From an uncultured Ruminococcus sp. (GTDB lineage: Bacteria > Bacillota > Clostridia > Oscillospirales > Ruminococcaceae): a stretch of 5,912 nucleotides of DNA. A program made the position numbers and the translations under genes. Under the pieces are notes generated by a model, which saw only the letters and a program-made list of their open reading frames with translations, ran no database searches and was not told where the DNA came from. The stretch covers positions 1 to 5,912 of the forward strand of contig CAMBJF010000156.1 in NCBI GenBank assembly GCA_945867875.1. The letters run 5' to 3'. Shown here one piece after another: positions 5,701-5,912 of the stretch; position 1 is the first letter of the stretch; each line of letters begins with the position of its first letter.

Positions 5701-5776
5701 GGGAGCATAGCTCAGCTGGGAGAGCATCTGCCTTACAAGCAGAGGGTCATAGGTTCGAGCCCTATTGTTCCCACCA
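5701..5776 (+). tRNA. tRNA-Val (anticodon UAC)
   Basis: A complete 76-nt cloverleaf. The acceptor GGGAGCA pairs with TGTTCCC through one G-U. The D arm is GCTC/GAGC. The anticodon stem TCTGC/GCAGA carries loop CTTACAA with anticodon TAC at 5734-5736. The T arm is ATAGG-TTCGAGC-CCTAT. The discriminator A and CCA (5773-5776) are encoded. It is first in the cluster, three bases before tRNA-Asp. Confidence 0.98.
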
Positions 5777-5779
5777 CAT

Positions 5780-5856
5780 GGCCTGGTAGTTCAGCTGGTT
5801 AGAACGCCGCCCTGTCACGGCGGAGGTCGTGGGTTCGAGTCCCATCCAGGTCGCCA
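5780..5856 (+). tRNA. tRNA-Asp (anticodon GUC)
   Basis: A complete 77-nt cloverleaf. The acceptor GGCCTGG pairs with CCAGGTC through one G-U. The anticodon stem CCGCC/GGCGG carries loop CTGTCAC with anticodon GTC at 5814-5816. The T arm GTGGG-TTCGAGT-CCCAT is intact. The discriminator G and CCA (5853-5856) are encoded. The next tRNA starts four bases later. Confidence 0.98.
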
Positions 5857-5860
5857 TTAT

Positions 5861-5912
5861 GCGGATTTAGCTCATCTGGTAGAGCGCCACCTTGCCAAGG
5901 TGGAGGTAGCGA
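5861..5912 (+). tRNA. tRNA-Gly (anticodon GCC), cut by window end
   Basis: The first 52 nt are present: acceptor 5' strand GCGGATT, D arm GCTC/GAGC, anticodon stem CCACC/GGTGG with loop TTGCCAA and anticodon GCC at 5894-5896, and the variable loop into the start of the T stem. The T loop and acceptor 3' strand lie beyond base 5912. Nothing suggests a pseudogene; the sequence simply ends. Confidence 0.93.

Noticed and set aside
48..5912. CRISPR arrays, insertion sequences, phage genes, riboswitches
   Set aside because: I found no regularly spaced repeats, transposase or phage motifs, or recognisable aptamer sequence in the window.

Overview
The window looks like chromosomal sequence from a Gram-positive, clostridial-type bacterium. 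A gut Ruminococcus / Oscillospiraceae relative is my best guess, but this is inference and not a taxonomic assignment. The basis is strong AGGAGG-like ribosome binding sites, consensus sigma-A promoters in AT-rich gaps, tRNA genes with encoded CCA, signal peptides followed by fibronectin type III-like modules, and an OmpR/CiaR-style two-component pair. The first 47 bases are not genomic: they are an untrimmed Illumina Nextera i5-side adapter (end of P5, 8-nt index, Read 1 primer site, Tn5 mosaic end), so a read or contig end lies at base 48.

Layout. All four protein genes lie on the minus strand. From right to left in transcription order they are: a secreted protein with three FN3-like modules (5371-4238); a CiaR/OmpR-type response regulator (4175-3489); a HAMP-less membrane histidine kinase (3492-2167) whose start overlaps the regulator stop as ATGA; a strong intrinsic terminator (2151-2124); and a secreted YfbK-type von Willebrand factor A protein (1993 to the adapter junction at 48), which lacks its 3' end. 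At the right edge, on the plus strand, a textbook TTGACA-17-TATAAT promoter drives a tRNA cluster Val(UAC)-Asp(GUC)-Gly(GCC). The last tRNA is cut by the window end.

How it works together. The FN3 gene, regulator and kinase can form one transcription unit from the promoter at 5453-5425, because no terminator separates them. The regulator also has its own promoter, with a direct repeat TTTAAG-N5-TTTAAG placed 10 nt from a TATAAT box. The same repeat with the same 10-nt spacing to a TATTAT box occurs a second time, on the opposite strand, in the FN3 gene's promoter region. This pattern matches the known CiaR operator of streptococci, and the regulator's DNA-binding helix resembles CiaR. I infer that the regulator controls itself and the FN3 locus, and may fire a rightward transcript into the 5414-5700 gap. 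That putative transcript is the most interesting open question here.

The 329-nt gap at 5372-5700 contains no credible protein gene. It holds the operator, two overlapping opposed promoters, a weak hairpin with a T run, an 11-bp AT palindrome, the tRNA promoter and a leader hairpin.
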